This document shows, one piece after another, positions 37,293 to 46,367 of a stretch of 64,000 bases of DNA. Both the position numbers and the translations under genes were made by a program. The DNA is from Pedobacter namyangjuensis (GTDB lineage Bacteria > Bacteroidota > Bacteroidia > Sphingobacteriales > Sphingobacteriaceae): positions 602,762 through 666,761 of the forward strand of contig NZ_QMHQ01000003.1 in assembly GCF_003313325.1 (NCBI RefSeq). The letters are read 5' to 3'. Within the stretch, counting starts at the first letter, position 1; the number at the start of each line of letters is the position of its first letter. The notes below the pieces were generated by a model. It had not been told where the DNA came from. It saw only the letters and a program-made list of their open reading frames with translations, and did no database searches.

Positions 37293-38354
37293 TTATTTGT
37301 TTTTCTTAGTATCTGTCTTTTCTTTGGTTGTACTTACAGGCTTAACCTTTTCTTTAGCTTGTGTAGTACTTTTTTCTACTTTGGTTTTTTCCGTAGCAGG
37401 TTTTGCTTGTTGTTTCGGCTTATCTTTCGGAACTACCGGTTTAACGTTTGCAGCTTCTGTAGTTGCCTTTCTAATTTCATCAGCAATTACGCTTTTAATA
37501 GTAGAATCTACAGACTTTTTAACAACTGCCGTGCTATCAAAAACGAAAGTAGGCTTGGATGTTTTTTTAACCAATGTAGAATCGGTCTTTTCTGCTACTA
37601 TTTGGTTTACGTATTTTAGGTTAATGGTGCGATAAGCATTCCATCCCACCATCGGCATTGCTTGTTTATAAAATGCCAGCAAGTTGCTCAACTTTGTTTC
37701 TATAAAATCGGCATTGCCTAAAATAATACGTTGGTTACCTACCCTTGGAACCAGTTCAATATCTTTTTTATCGTTTACATAAATTTGCTCAAACTGTGCA
37801 TCCCAAAGTGTATCTTGTTTTGCGTAAAGCGCAGTCTTGTACAAATCTTTTGCCAAAGGCGTAAGCAAAGTATCTACCCTGCCGCTAAAACCTTCTAAAA
37901 TATTTCCTGTTGCCACTAAAACATTAGCTGTAAAATTTGGCGACATTGGCATTTTTAACCCTTTACTATCCACATAATAATCTTGTCCGCCAGCATTTAA
38001 GATTCGTAATACAGGTTGGCGTTGCTTAATCTCTATACTAATAACACCATCCATATCTGCATAAACCTTTACAAAAGCAATGTAAGGATTGGATTTTATG
38101 GTATTTTCTATTTGATGCGTGTTAATGTTAGCCAGGCTACGACCAATTAGCTGACCTTCACCTTCCTTTAAAATCGCATCAATTTCATCACGTTCAATAA
38201 AATTATCGGCACCCGGAATTAAAATTTCAACTTTAGTAACCTTAACTTCTTTTTTCTTTACGCTGATGAAACTCATAAGCACAACAATTCCCGCAAGGCA
38301 AAATAGCCATGCAAACCCTTTAAATATCGCTTTCCAATTTACGCTCTTAAGCAT
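37293..38354 (-). CDS. ftsQ: Cell division protein FtsQ/DivIB
   Basis: The 353-aa bitopic membrane protein has a short cytoplasmic tail, one membrane helix (about 12-30, WLFCLAGIVVLMSFISV), a POTRA-type domain (about 35-105, with VEILIPGADNFIERDEI and GRSLANINTHQIEN) and a beta domain to about residue 250. In the divisome it links early and late proteins. The C-terminal 100 residues are Lys/Thr/Pro-rich and low in complexity, making it longer than E. coli FtsQ. It overlaps murC by 8 bp. Confidence 0.9.
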   Translation of the reverse strand: MLKSVNWKAIFKGFAWLFCLAGIVVLMSFISVKKKEVKVTKVEILIPGADNFIERDEIDAILKEGEGQLIGRSLANINTHQIENTIKSNPYIAFVKVYADMDGVISIEIKQRQPVLRILNAGGQDYYVDSKGLKMPMSPNFTANVLVATGNILEGFSGRVDTLLTPLAKDLYKTALYAKQDTLWDAQFEQIYVNDKKDIELVPRVGNQRIILGNADFIETKLSNLLAFYKQAMPMVGWNAYRTINLKYVNQIVAEKTDSTLVKKTSKPTFVFDSTAVVKKSVDSTIKSVIADEIRKATTEAANVKPVVPKDKPKQQAKPATEKTKVEKSTTQAKEKVKPVSTTKEKTDTKKNK

Positions 38355-39699
38355 TTGTTAAGGTATTTTTTAATGGTTGAATTAATGTATCAATATCGCC
38401 TGCACCAACAGTCAAAAGTAATTCAGGATTTTTATTCTTTATGCGCTCCACTACCGAATCTTTTCCACATAATTCTTTGTTATCATTAGTAATTTTTTCT
38501 AATAAAAATTGCGAATTAATCCCTTCTAATGGCAATTCTCTAGCCGGATAAATTTCCAACAGTAAAATTTCATCAGCTGTGCTTAAAACTTTTGCAAATT
38601 CATCGGCAAAATCTCTAGTGCGTGTAAACAAATGTGGCTGAAACAAAACAGTTAATTTCTTATCAGGATACAATTGCCTAACTGCATCAAAACAAGCCCT
38701 AAGTTCCTCAGGATGATGTGCATAATCATCTATATAAATATGATTTGAAGTTTTTACAATGGTTTCAAATCTTCTTTTTACACCTTTAAAAGATGCCACA
38801 GCTTTTTTAATGCTTTTCGGGCTAATGCCTAAACTTAAAGCAACACCAATTGCAGCAACAGAATTTTCGACATTATGCTTACCCGGCATAGCTAAGCTTA
38901 AATATTTTATAGTAGTATACCCATCGGTAAAATCGAATACAAAGTTGCCGTCAGCTACGCGAATATTTGATGCTTTAAGCGCAGATTCATTCATCGCACT
39001 GTAAGTGATACCGTTTAGTGGCAGGTTATCTTTAACGAATAGCTTTCCGCCTTCTTTTAACTGGTCTGCAAAAAGGTGAAAAGATTCTTGCAAATGGCTC
39101 TCGTCTCCATATATATCCAAATGATCGGCATCCATAGAAGTAATTACCGCTACATCTGGATGCAGGGTTAAGAAAGACCTATCATATTCATCGGCTTCTA
39201 CAACAACCACGTCGTTTTTTCCGAAAAGCACATTGCTATCATAATTTGTGGTAATGCCACCCAAAAAAGCTGTGCAACCGAAGCCTGTATCGGTAAGAAG
39301 GTGAGCGATCATTGATGAAGTAGTGGTTTTACCATGTGTGCCCGCAACAGCTATACAAAACATTCCTTTGCTAATAATCCCTAAAACTTCAGAACGCTTG
39401 TGCAACGTAAAACCATTGTTCTTAAAATAATTTAACAGTTTCGAATCTTTAGGAATTGCTGGTGTAAAAACAACTAAAGTATCTGGATAGTTTTCCTGAA
39501 AAGCAATTGGCAAAGATGCTTCATCGTCAATATATGAAATCAGAATCCCTTCGCTTTCTAGTGTAGTAGTTAAATCGGTGTGTGTTTTATCATAACCACA
39601 AACCACAACACCACGTTTAGCAAAATAACGTGCAAGCGCACTCATACCGATACCACCGATACCAACGAAATACACTCTGTTTATTTTACTTAATTCCAT
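38347..39699 (-). CDS. murC: UDP-N-acetylmuramate-L-alanine ligase
   Basis: The 450-aa cytoplasmic ligase adds L-alanine to UDP-MurNAc. The Rossmann start VYFVGIGGIGMSALARYFA, the ATP loop VAGTHGKTTTSSMIA, the DADHLDIYG segment and the C-terminal YAHHPEELRA are those of MurC. It overlaps ftsQ by 8 bp and follows murG after a 76-bp spacer with direct repeats. Confidence 0.97.
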   Translation of the reverse strand: MELSKINRVYFVGIGGIGMSALARYFAKRGVVVCGYDKTHTDLTTTLESEGILISYIDDEASLPIAFQENYPDTLVVFTPAIPKDSKLLNYFKNNGFTLHKRSEVLGIISKGMFCIAVAGTHGKTTTSSMIAHLLTDTGFGCTAFLGGITTNYDSNVLFGKNDVVVVEADEYDRSFLTLHPDVAVITSMDADHLDIYGDESHLQESFHLFADQLKEGGKLFVKDNLPLNGITYSAMNESALKASNIRVADGNFVFDFTDGYTTIKYLSLAMPGKHNVENSVAAIGVALSLGISPKSIKKAVASFKGVKRRFETIVKTSNHIYIDDYAHHPEELRACFDAVRQLYPDKKLTVLFQPHLFTRTRDFADEFAKVLSTADEILLLEIYPARELPLEGINSQFLLEKITNDNKELCGKDSVVERIKNKNPELLLTVGAGDIDTLIQPLKNTLTNA

Positions 39700-39707
39700 T
39701 TTTATTT

Positions 39708-39737
39708 GATTTGAGATGTGAGAACAGAGATTTGAGA
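39708..39737. repeat. Short direct repeat in the murG-murC spacer
   Basis: GATTTGAGA occurs exactly at 39708-39716 and 39729-39737 (offset 21), with the related TGTGAGA between. This is one of several spacers with their own repeated word. Confidence 0.6.
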
Positions 39738-39775
39738 CGCAGTGCCCAAATTCATATCCCCTATCTAATGTCTTA

Positions 39776-40882
39776 TTACTTATCGACTAATTTCAACACT
39801 TCATCCGCTATAACGGTGTCTGCATCTCGGTAAGCCATTTTACCAATATTCTCACTCAGAACTTCGCAACGTTCCTTGTTTTTCAATAATTTTAATGCTT
39901 CGGCAACGAGCGTATCTTCTGCAGAGCGATCTGCAATTAAAACAGCTGCGTCGTTTTTAACCAATGCTAAAGCATTCTTTGTCTGATGATCTTCTGCAAC
40001 ATTTGGAGAAGGCACCAAAATTACCGGTTTTTGAACCAAGCAAAGTTCAGCTATAGTTCCTGCTCCCGCTCTCGAAATCACCAAATCCGCTGCCGCGTAA
40101 GCTAAATCCATTTTATTTAAAAACTCTAAAATAACCACGTTTGGATGGTAATTTAGCGTTAATCGTTCTACTATGCTGTTATAATAATATTTACCCGTTT
40201 GCCAAACAACTTGCACATCGGCGGCAATAATTTCTGGCAAATGTTTTTCTATACTTTTATTTAAAGTACCGGCGCCTAAACTTCCGCCAGTAACCAAAAT
40301 TATTTTCTTTAATGGATCTAATTTCAACAACTCCGCACCTGCGTGATGTTTTCCTTTAATATCTACTATATTTTCGCGAACCGGATTTCCGGTAAGCGTT
40401 ATTTTATCTGCCGGAAAGAATTGCTCCATCCCTTCGAATGCAACACATATTTTAGCAGCACCTTTGCCTAGCATTTTGTTGGTAATGCCGGCATAAGAGT
40501 TTTGCTCTTGGATCAAATATGGAATTCCCTTCAGTTTTGCGGCATACAATAACGGACCAGAGGCGTAACCACCAACGCCAACTACCGCATCTGGCTTAAA
40601 CTCATCGATCAACTTCATTGCTTTGCGTACACTCGAAAGCACTTTAAACGGCAGGCCTAAATTTTTTAAAATAGAGCCACGCTGAATTCCACTTATATTT
40701 AAACCCTCAATTTTATATCCTGCAGCGGGAACTTTCTCCATCTCCATTCTGCCAATAGCACCCACAAACAGAATCTCGCAGTTTGGCGAAATACTTTTTA
40801 GTGCATTGGCAATAGCAACGGCGGGAAATATATGCCCGCCTGTGCCACCACCAGATATGATAATTTTTGGGAAATTATTCAT
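39776..40882 (-). CDS. murG: Lipid II synthase, GlcNAc transferase MurG
   Basis: The 368-aa peripheral membrane GT28 enzyme adds GlcNAc to lipid I. The N-terminal glycine loop IISGGGTGGHIFPAVAIA, the second loop VGVGGYASGP, the domain-2 start ILVTGGSLGAGTLN and the donor-binding SRAGAGTIAELCLVQKP are all seen. Length is normal. It lies 110 bp downstream of ftsW; the gap carries repeats of AAGCTTAAAGC. Confidence 0.97.
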   Translation of the reverse strand: MNNFPKIIISGGGTGGHIFPAVAIANALKSISPNCEILFVGAIGRMEMEKVPAAGYKIEGLNISGIQRGSILKNLGLPFKVLSSVRKAMKLIDEFKPDAVVGVGGYASGPLLYAAKLKGIPYLIQEQNSYAGITNKMLGKGAAKICVAFEGMEQFFPADKITLTGNPVRENIVDIKGKHHAGAELLKLDPLKKIILVTGGSLGAGTLNKSIEKHLPEIIAADVQVVWQTGKYYYNSIVERLTLNYHPNVVILEFLNKMDLAYAAADLVISRAGAGTIAELCLVQKPVILVPSPNVAEDHQTKNALALVKNDAAVLIADRSAEDTLVAEALKLLKNKERCEVLSENIGKMAYRDADTVIADEVLKLVDK

Positions 40883-40890
40883 TGTTTTTT

Positions 40891-40927
40891 AAGCTTAAAG
40901 CAGAAAGACCAAAGCTTAAAGCTTAGC
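40891..40927. repeat. Short direct repeat in the ftsW-murG spacer
   Basis: AAGCTTAAAGC occurs exactly at 40891-40901 and 40912-40922 (offset 21), followed by AAGCTTAGC at 40919-40927. Confidence 0.65.
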
Positions 40928-40992
40928 TTTCTACAATTTTTTACTTTCTTTTTTTTATCCTTTATTAGTTCAACTTTGGTATTTCAGTTTTT

Positions 40993-42231
40993 TTACCCCA
41001 TCGCCGGTATAGTACCAACAATAACTTTTTCTTTATCTTTTTTCTCGCTATACTCTTCTACGTCTCGGCTTACGCTTAAAATAATACCGAAGGCGATACT
41101 GGTAAAAATCATAGATGTACCGCCCATACTAACCAACGGCAACGGCACCCCTGTTACAGGACCGAGACCAACGGCTACAGCCATATTTGCAAACGCCTGA
41201 ATGGTTAAACTAAAACTTAACCCAGCAGCAAGCAAAGCTCCAAATGCTTTCGGACTTCGAGTAACAATCCGTACACATCGATATAGCAGAACCAGGTATA
41301 ACACCATAACAGCTAAACCTCCTATTGTTCCATATTCTTCGATAATAATGGCAAAAATAAAATCAGAATATGGGTGCGGTAAAAAGTTACGCTCGGTGCT
41401 ATTACCTGGGCCCTTGCCAAATGCGCCTCCAGTTGCCAATGCAATTTTTGAGTGGTCTGACTGGAATGTCTTATCAGAATGTTGTAATTCTGGGTGTAAA
41501 AATGAGTTGATACGAGATTTATAGGTTTCTCTACGCGGACCTAAGAAGACCACAAACATTAACAGTACTACACCTCCTACGCAAACAATTGCTATTTGCT
41601 TAATACTAATACGACCAATGATCAACAGCAAAATACTAACCCCAAAAAGCATTAAAGCTGTAGATAAGTTTGCTAACGCGATTAAAATAAAAACCACACA
41701 AACCGATCCCATAATTGGTACAAATGCATTTTTTACATCTTTAATATTTTCCTGCTTTTTGGTTAACATTCTTGCTAGAAATGTAATAAGTGCAAGTTTT
41801 GCCAAATCTGATGTTTGAAAAGTTAATCCGATAACGGGCACCTGCACCCAACGTGCTGCACCGTTTAAATTAGTACCAAAAGCCAAGGTGTATAGTAGCA
41901 GTGGCAAGGTTATAATCATCAATATTTTTGAGATACCGGCATAGTATTTATAATCGAGCAGGTGCGAAATATAGATCATGAAAATACCCAACAGTACAAA
42001 GATGATGTGTTTAACAAACACAAACTTCTCTACTGTCATATTCTTTTTATAGGCGATTGCGCCAGTTGCGCTATAAACTGCCATAATCGAGATCAGAGAA
42101 AGCATGATGATAATCAGCCAAATCCATCGATCTCCTTTAGTACGTGCCAATAACTTATCTATACTGAATTTGTTTCCAGCAGATGTTTGCTCTTGATCGT
42201 CTTGATCTATATGTGCATTGCTAGTATACAT
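40993..42231 (-). CDS. ftsW: SEDS peptidoglycan glycosyltransferase FtsW
   Basis: The 412-aa protein has about ten membrane helices and the SEDS hallmarks: GAARWVQVPVIGLTFQTSDLAK, here split as GAARWVQVPVIG and FQTSDLAK, then GGAFGKGPGNSTERNFLPH and PHPYSDFIFAIIIEEYG, and GPVTGVPLPLVSMGGTS near the C-terminus. It polymerises glycan strands at the septum together with the FtsI transpeptidase. The first 35 residues are cytoplasmic. The gene lies 2 bp after murD. Confidence 0.95.
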   Translation of the reverse strand: MYTSNAHIDQDDQEQTSAGNKFSIDKLLARTKGDRWIWLIIIMLSLISIMAVYSATGAIAYKKNMTVEKFVFVKHIIFVLLGIFMIYISHLLDYKYYAGISKILMIITLPLLLYTLAFGTNLNGAARWVQVPVIGLTFQTSDLAKLALITFLARMLTKKQENIKDVKNAFVPIMGSVCVVFILIALANLSTALMLFGVSILLLIIGRISIKQIAIVCVGGVVLLMFVVFLGPRRETYKSRINSFLHPELQHSDKTFQSDHSKIALATGGAFGKGPGNSTERNFLPHPYSDFIFAIIIEEYGTIGGLAVMVLYLVLLYRCVRIVTRSPKAFGALLAAGLSFSLTIQAFANMAVAVGLGPVTGVPLPLVSMGGTSMIFTSIAFGIILSVSRDVEEYSEKKDKEKVIVGTIPAMG

Positions 42232-42233
42232 AT

Positions 42234-43577
42234 CTATAATTCTTTAACGGCAGCTTTAAATTGGTTGCCTCTGTCTTCGTAATTTTTAAATAAATCGAAA
42301 CTTGCACAAGCAGGTGACAGCAACACCGTATTACCTTTTTTAGCAATATGATAAGCTACTTGTACTGCTTCCTCGGCAGAAAAAGTATTTACAATAATTT
42401 CCACATCATCTTCAAAAGCTTCGTGAATACGCTTGTTATCTTTACCTAAACAAACGATAGCCTTTACCTTACTACGCACCAAGTCTTTAAGCATACCGTA
42501 ATCGTTACCTTTATCTACACCACCTAAAATTAAAACCACATCTGTACCCACACTTTCTAATGCATACCAGGTAGAGTTTACGTTGGTTGCTTTAGAATCG
42601 TTAATGTAGGTTACATCAGATATTTTGGCTACGAACTCCAAACGATGTTCAATATTCTTAAAGTTACCCATGCTCTCGCGAATGGTTTCATTACGTAACT
42701 CTAATACTTTAGCTACTATGCCCGAAGCCATAGAGTTGTAAATGTTGTGCTTGCCTTGCAAAGCTAACTCAGAAATTGACATGGTAAATTCTTGTTTTAG
42801 TGGTGTGTTGATGTGTAAGGTATTGTCTTGTAGATATGCGCCACTCTCTACCTTTCTTTGGATTGAAAATGGATATTGTATTGCGTTTATTGTTATTTTA
42901 GGAATGGTGTTCTGCGTCTCCTCATCGTCTGCACAGAAGATGAAAACATCATTTTTAGTTTGATTTTGAACGATGCGCATTTTCGAAGCTGCATAGTTTT
43001 CCATCTTATAATCGTACCTGTCCAAATGATCTGGCGTAATGTTTAAAAGAACAGCAATATCAGCTCTAAAATCAAACATATCATCAAGCATAAAGCTCGA
43101 AATCTCTAATACGTACCAATCAAAATTTTTGTCGGCCACCTGAGCTGCAAAGCTCTGACCAATGTTACCCGCTAAACCAACATTTAACCCAGCATTTTGC
43201 AAAATATGGTAGGTTAGCATGGTAGTTGTCGACTTACCATTAGAACCAGTTATGCAGATCGTCTTTGCATTTGTATATCGCTTTGCGAATTCTATTTCTG
43301 AAATAACAGGAATAGCATTTTGCTTTAAGGCTTTTACAATTGGCGCCGTACTTGGTATGCCTGGGCTCTTTATAACTTCCGTAGCATTTAAAATCAGTGC
43401 TTCGGTATGTTGTTTTTCTTCAAAAGCGATATTTAATTCTTGCAGGGCGATTTTATAGCGATCAGCAATACCGCCAAAATCAGATACAAAAACATCAAAA
43501 CCTTGTTTTTGCGCCAACTTAGCTGCACCAACCCCACTTTCTCCCGCACCAAGAATTACTACCCTTTTGTTTTCCAT
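42234..43577 (-). CDS. murD: UDP-N-acetylmuramoylalanine-D-glutamate ligase
   Basis: The 447-aa ligase adds D-glutamate to UDP-MurNAc-L-Ala. Starting at the ATG at 43577 gives ENKRVVILGAGESGVGAA at once, and its A overlaps the mraY stop (TAATG); the upstream frame extension would run into mraY. The ATP loop ITGSNGKSTTTMLTYH, NITPDHLDRYD, the YINDSKATNVNST segment and the C-terminal LLSPACASFDLFKNYEDRG are MurD features. Confidence 0.97.
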   Translation of the reverse strand: MENKRVVILGAGESGVGAAKLAQKQGFDVFVSDFGGIADRYKIALQELNIAFEEKQHTEALILNATEVIKSPGIPSTAPIVKALKQNAIPVISEIEFAKRYTNAKTICITGSNGKSTTTMLTYHILQNAGLNVGLAGNIGQSFAAQVADKNFDWYVLEISSFMLDDMFDFRADIAVLLNITPDHLDRYDYKMENYAASKMRIVQNQTKNDVFIFCADDEETQNTIPKITINAIQYPFSIQRKVESGAYLQDNTLHINTPLKQEFTMSISELALQGKHNIYNSMASGIVAKVLELRNETIRESMGNFKNIEHRLEFVAKISDVTYINDSKATNVNSTWYALESVGTDVVLILGGVDKGNDYGMLKDLVRSKVKAIVCLGKDNKRIHEAFEDDVEIIVNTFSAEEAVQVAYHIAKKGNTVLLSPACASFDLFKNYEDRGNQFKAAVKEL

Positions 43578-44824
43578 TATCTCAATTTTAACGTAACTAA
43601 AGTGATAATTGCCAACATGATACCGATAATCCAAAAACGTGTAACGATTTTAGCTTCGTGATATCCTTTTTTCTGATAATGATGGTGTAACGGCGACATT
43701 AAGAAAATTCTTCTACCCTCGCCAAAACGTTTTTTAGTGTATTTAAAATAACTTACCTGTAACGTAACCGATAAAACTTCTACCAGGAAAACACCACATA
43801 GAATCGGGATTAATAGTTCTTTACGAATCATGATGGCGAAAACCGCGATGATACCACCAATAGTTAAACTTCCGGTATCGCCCATAAAAATTTGCGCCGG
43901 GTAAGAATTGTACCAAAGGAAACCTACGCAAGCCCCAACAAAAGCTCCAGCAAAAATCAATAACTCTCCAGAGTTAGGAATGTACATGATGTTAAGGTAA
44001 TCGGCCATAACGGTGTTACCAGAAATGTAGGCTAGAATACCTAGCGTAAGCCCAATTACAGCAGACGTTCCCGTTGCCAGGCCATCAATCCCATCGGTTA
44101 AATTTGCACCGTTTGAAACCGCAGTAACAATGGTAATTACGAAAAACATAAAAACTACTACAGCATATTTTTCATAACCATCGCCTAAAAACTTAAGAAC
44201 TTTGGCGTAATCAAATTCGTTGTTTTTGTAAAACGGTACATTGGTTTTGGTAGATTTTACATCTTGTGTATAGTAAAAAGTTTCGCCTTTTTGCCTAAGC
44301 ACCATTGGTGCTGCATGGGTTGTTTTAGCAGACTCATCAACTGTTTGCCTAACCACAATATTTGGATGGTAAAACATAGTTAAACCCACAATTATAGCCA
44401 AACCAACCTGACCAACAACTTTAAACCTACCTGCTAAACCTTCCTTGTTTTTTCTGAATACTTTAATGTAGTCGTCTAAAAAACCTACTGTACCCATCCA
44501 AACCGTAGTTACGATCATTAGAATAACGTAAACGTTAGTGATGTTCGCAAATAACAAGGTAGGGATTAAAATACCTAACAAAATCATGATACCACCCATA
44601 GTTGGCGTACCTTGTTTTTGCATTTGTCCTTCTAAACCTAAATTCCTAACCGTTTCGCCAACTTGTTTGCGGTGCAAATAATCTATAATTCTACGACCGT
44701 AAACAGTTGTAATAATTAACGATAATACGATAGACAAAGACGCTCTGAACGTTAGGTATTGGAATAACCTTAATCCAGGAAAATCATAATGTTTGTGCAG
44801 ATATTCGAATAATAAATATAACAT
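43577..44824 (-). CDS. mraY: Phospho-N-acetylmuramoyl-pentapeptide transferase
   Basis: The 415-aa polytopic enzyme makes lipid I on the inner face of the membrane. Conserved segments are [19 protein letters not shown], the [13 protein letters not shown] motif with catalytic aspartates, and [13 protein letters not shown], with the C-terminal [10 protein letters not shown]. It is about 50 residues longer than E. coli MraY owing to an insert (about residues 165-225, rich in Lys/Thr/Tyr) common in Bacteroidota. Both junctions are TAATG overlaps (with murE and murD), showing tight coupling. Confidence 0.97.
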   Translation of the reverse strand: MLYLLFEYLHKHYDFPGLRLFQYLTFRASLSIVLSLIITTVYGRRIIDYLHRKQVGETVRNLGLEGQMQKQGTPTMGGIMILLGILIPTLLFANITNVYVILMIVTTVWMGTVGFLDDYIKVFRKNKEGLAGRFKVVGQVGLAIIVGLTMFYHPNIVVRQTVDESAKTTHAAPMVLRQKGETFYYTQDVKSTKTNVPFYKNNEFDYAKVLKFLGDGYEKYAVVVFMFFVITIVTAVSNGANLTDGIDGLATGTSAVIGLTLGILAYISGNTVMADYLNIMYIPNSGELLIFAGAFVGACVGFLWYNSYPAQIFMGDTGSLTIGGIIAVFAIMIRKELLIPILCGVFLVEVLSVTLQVSYFKYTKKRFGEGRRIFLMSPLHHHYQKKGYHEAKIVTRFWIIGIMLAIITLVTLKLR

Positions 44825-46287
44825 TAGCTGATAGCGTTTAATTGTTCGGTTAATACTTCTTTATCATCAAAATGATGCCTTACACCATTAATTTCTTGAT
44901 ATTTTTCATGTCCTTTACCAGCAACCAAAATAATGTCGCCAGGTTGTGCAATGTGGCAAGCCGTTTTTATAGCTTCTTTTCTGTCTAGAATACTTAGGGT
45001 TTTACGCCTATTGGTAGGGGAAACTCCTTGTTCCATTTCTGTAATGATAGTTTGTGGTTCCTCTGTTCTTGGATTATCAGAAGTTAAGATCACTTTATCG
45101 CTCCAATCGCAAGCAACTTGTGCCATAATTGGACGTTTAGTCTTATCTCTATCGCCACCACAACCAATTACGGTAATAACTTGTTCGGTACCTTTTCTAA
45201 TGTTTGCAACCGTACTTAATACATTTTGAACTGCATCTGGCGTATGCGCATAATCCACAATCCCAATTACGCCTTCTTTAGAAACCATATAATCGAATCT
45301 GCCTTCGGCACCTGCCAAACTGCTTAAAATGGTTAAGGTTTGTAGCTTGTCTTGTTGCAGCAAAATAGCAGTTCCATAGGCAGCTAAAAGGTTATAAGCA
45401 TTAAAAGAACCTACCATTTTGAAGAAAACATCCATATCATCGATATTTAAGTTTAAGCCACTAAACTTGTTTTCGATAATCTTTGCCTTAAAATCGGCCA
45501 TCTGTTTTAAAGCATAGGTTTTTTTGTTTGCTTTGGTATTCTGCAACATTACCATACCATTCTTATCATCAGCATTGGTTAATGCAAATGCATTTTTGGG
45601 CAAGTTGTCGAAGAATTCTTTTTTCGCTTTTAAATAGCTATCAAATGTTTTATGAAAATCTAAATGATCGTGCGTGATGTTAGAGAATATGCCACCTACA
45701 AAGGTTAACCCGGCAATGCGATGTTGAACAACGGCATGAGAACTAACCTCCATAAATGCGTATTCGCAACCAGCATCAACCATGTTTTTTAACAAAGCAT
45801 TTAATGCAATTGGATTCGGCGTTGTATGCGTTGCTGGAATTACCTCTTCATTAATTTGATTTTGTACCGTAGAGATTAAACCTACATTATAACCTAAGCC
45901 ACGAAACAACTGAAATAACAAGGTAGCAATAGTAGTTTTACCATTTGTACCGGTAACGCCAACCAAATTAATTTTGTTCGATGGATTTCCGTAAAAATTA
46001 CTAGCTACTATACCTAGTGCTACAGAAGAATTATCTACCTCTACGTAAGTAACGTTTTCATTTATTTCGGCAGGCATTTGCTCGCAAACAATAACATTAG
46101 CGCCAGCCTCAATAGTTTGCAAAATGTATTGATGGCCATCTGTTACCGTGCCTACCACTGCAAAAAATAACGTACCGCTTTTTACCTGACGAGAATCAAA
46201 AGCTAAAGCATTCACTTCAGCATCTGGCTTACCCACCAAACTCTTAATTGCTACGCCGTAAAGTAAATCTTGCAGTTGCATACTCAT
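44824..46287 (-). CDS. murE: UDP-MurNAc-L-Ala-D-Glu-meso-diaminopimelate ligase
   Basis: The 487-aa ligase adds the third amino acid to the peptidoglycan stem. The ATP loop [25 protein letters not shown] [13 protein letters not shown] and [10 protein letters not shown] are seen. The motif DNPRTEEP marks the meso-diaminopimelate type (lysine enzymes have a different sequence here), fitting dapA in this window. The gene is followed by mraY with a one-base overlap and preceded by an 80-bp spacer with a 10-bp direct repeat after ftsI. Confidence 0.97.
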   Translation of the reverse strand: MSMQLQDLLYGVAIKSLVGKPDAEVNALAFDSRQVKSGTLFFAVVGTVTDGHQYILQTIEAGANVIVCEQMPAEINENVTYVEVDNSSVALGIVASNFYGNPSNKINLVGVTGTNGKTTIATLLFQLFRGLGYNVGLISTVQNQINEEVIPATHTTPNPIALNALLKNMVDAGCEYAFMEVSSHAVVQHRIAGLTFVGGIFSNITHDHLDFHKTFDSYLKAKKEFFDNLPKNAFALTNADDKNGMVMLQNTKANKKTYALKQMADFKAKIIENKFSGLNLNIDDMDVFFKMVGSFNAYNLLAAYGTAILLQQDKLQTLTILSSLAGAEGRFDYMVSKEGVIGIVDYAHTPDAVQNVLSTVANIRKGTEQVITVIGCGGDRDKTKRPIMAQVACDWSDKVILTSDNPRTEEPQTIITEMEQGVSPTNRRKTLSILDRKEAIKTACHIAQPGDIILVAGKGHEKYQEINGVRHHFDDKEVLTEQLNAIS

Positions 46288-46291
46288 TTAT

Positions 46292-46316
46292 TTTTGAATG
46301 ACTAAATTTTGAATGA
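46292..46316. repeat. Short direct repeat in the ftsI-murE spacer
   Basis: TTTTGAATGA occurs exactly at 46292-46301 and 46307-46316 (offset 15). Confidence 0.6.
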
Positions 46317-46367
46317 TCGAATAGCTAATCCACTAACTCCTCACTCAGTAATTCTACCCTTCTATTT

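Noticed and set aside
37297..37635. Overlapping plus-strand open frames opposite the ftsQ C-terminus
   Set aside because: They are Phe/Ser/Val-rich mirror frames of the Lys/Thr-rich low-complexity tail of ftsQ, with no start context.
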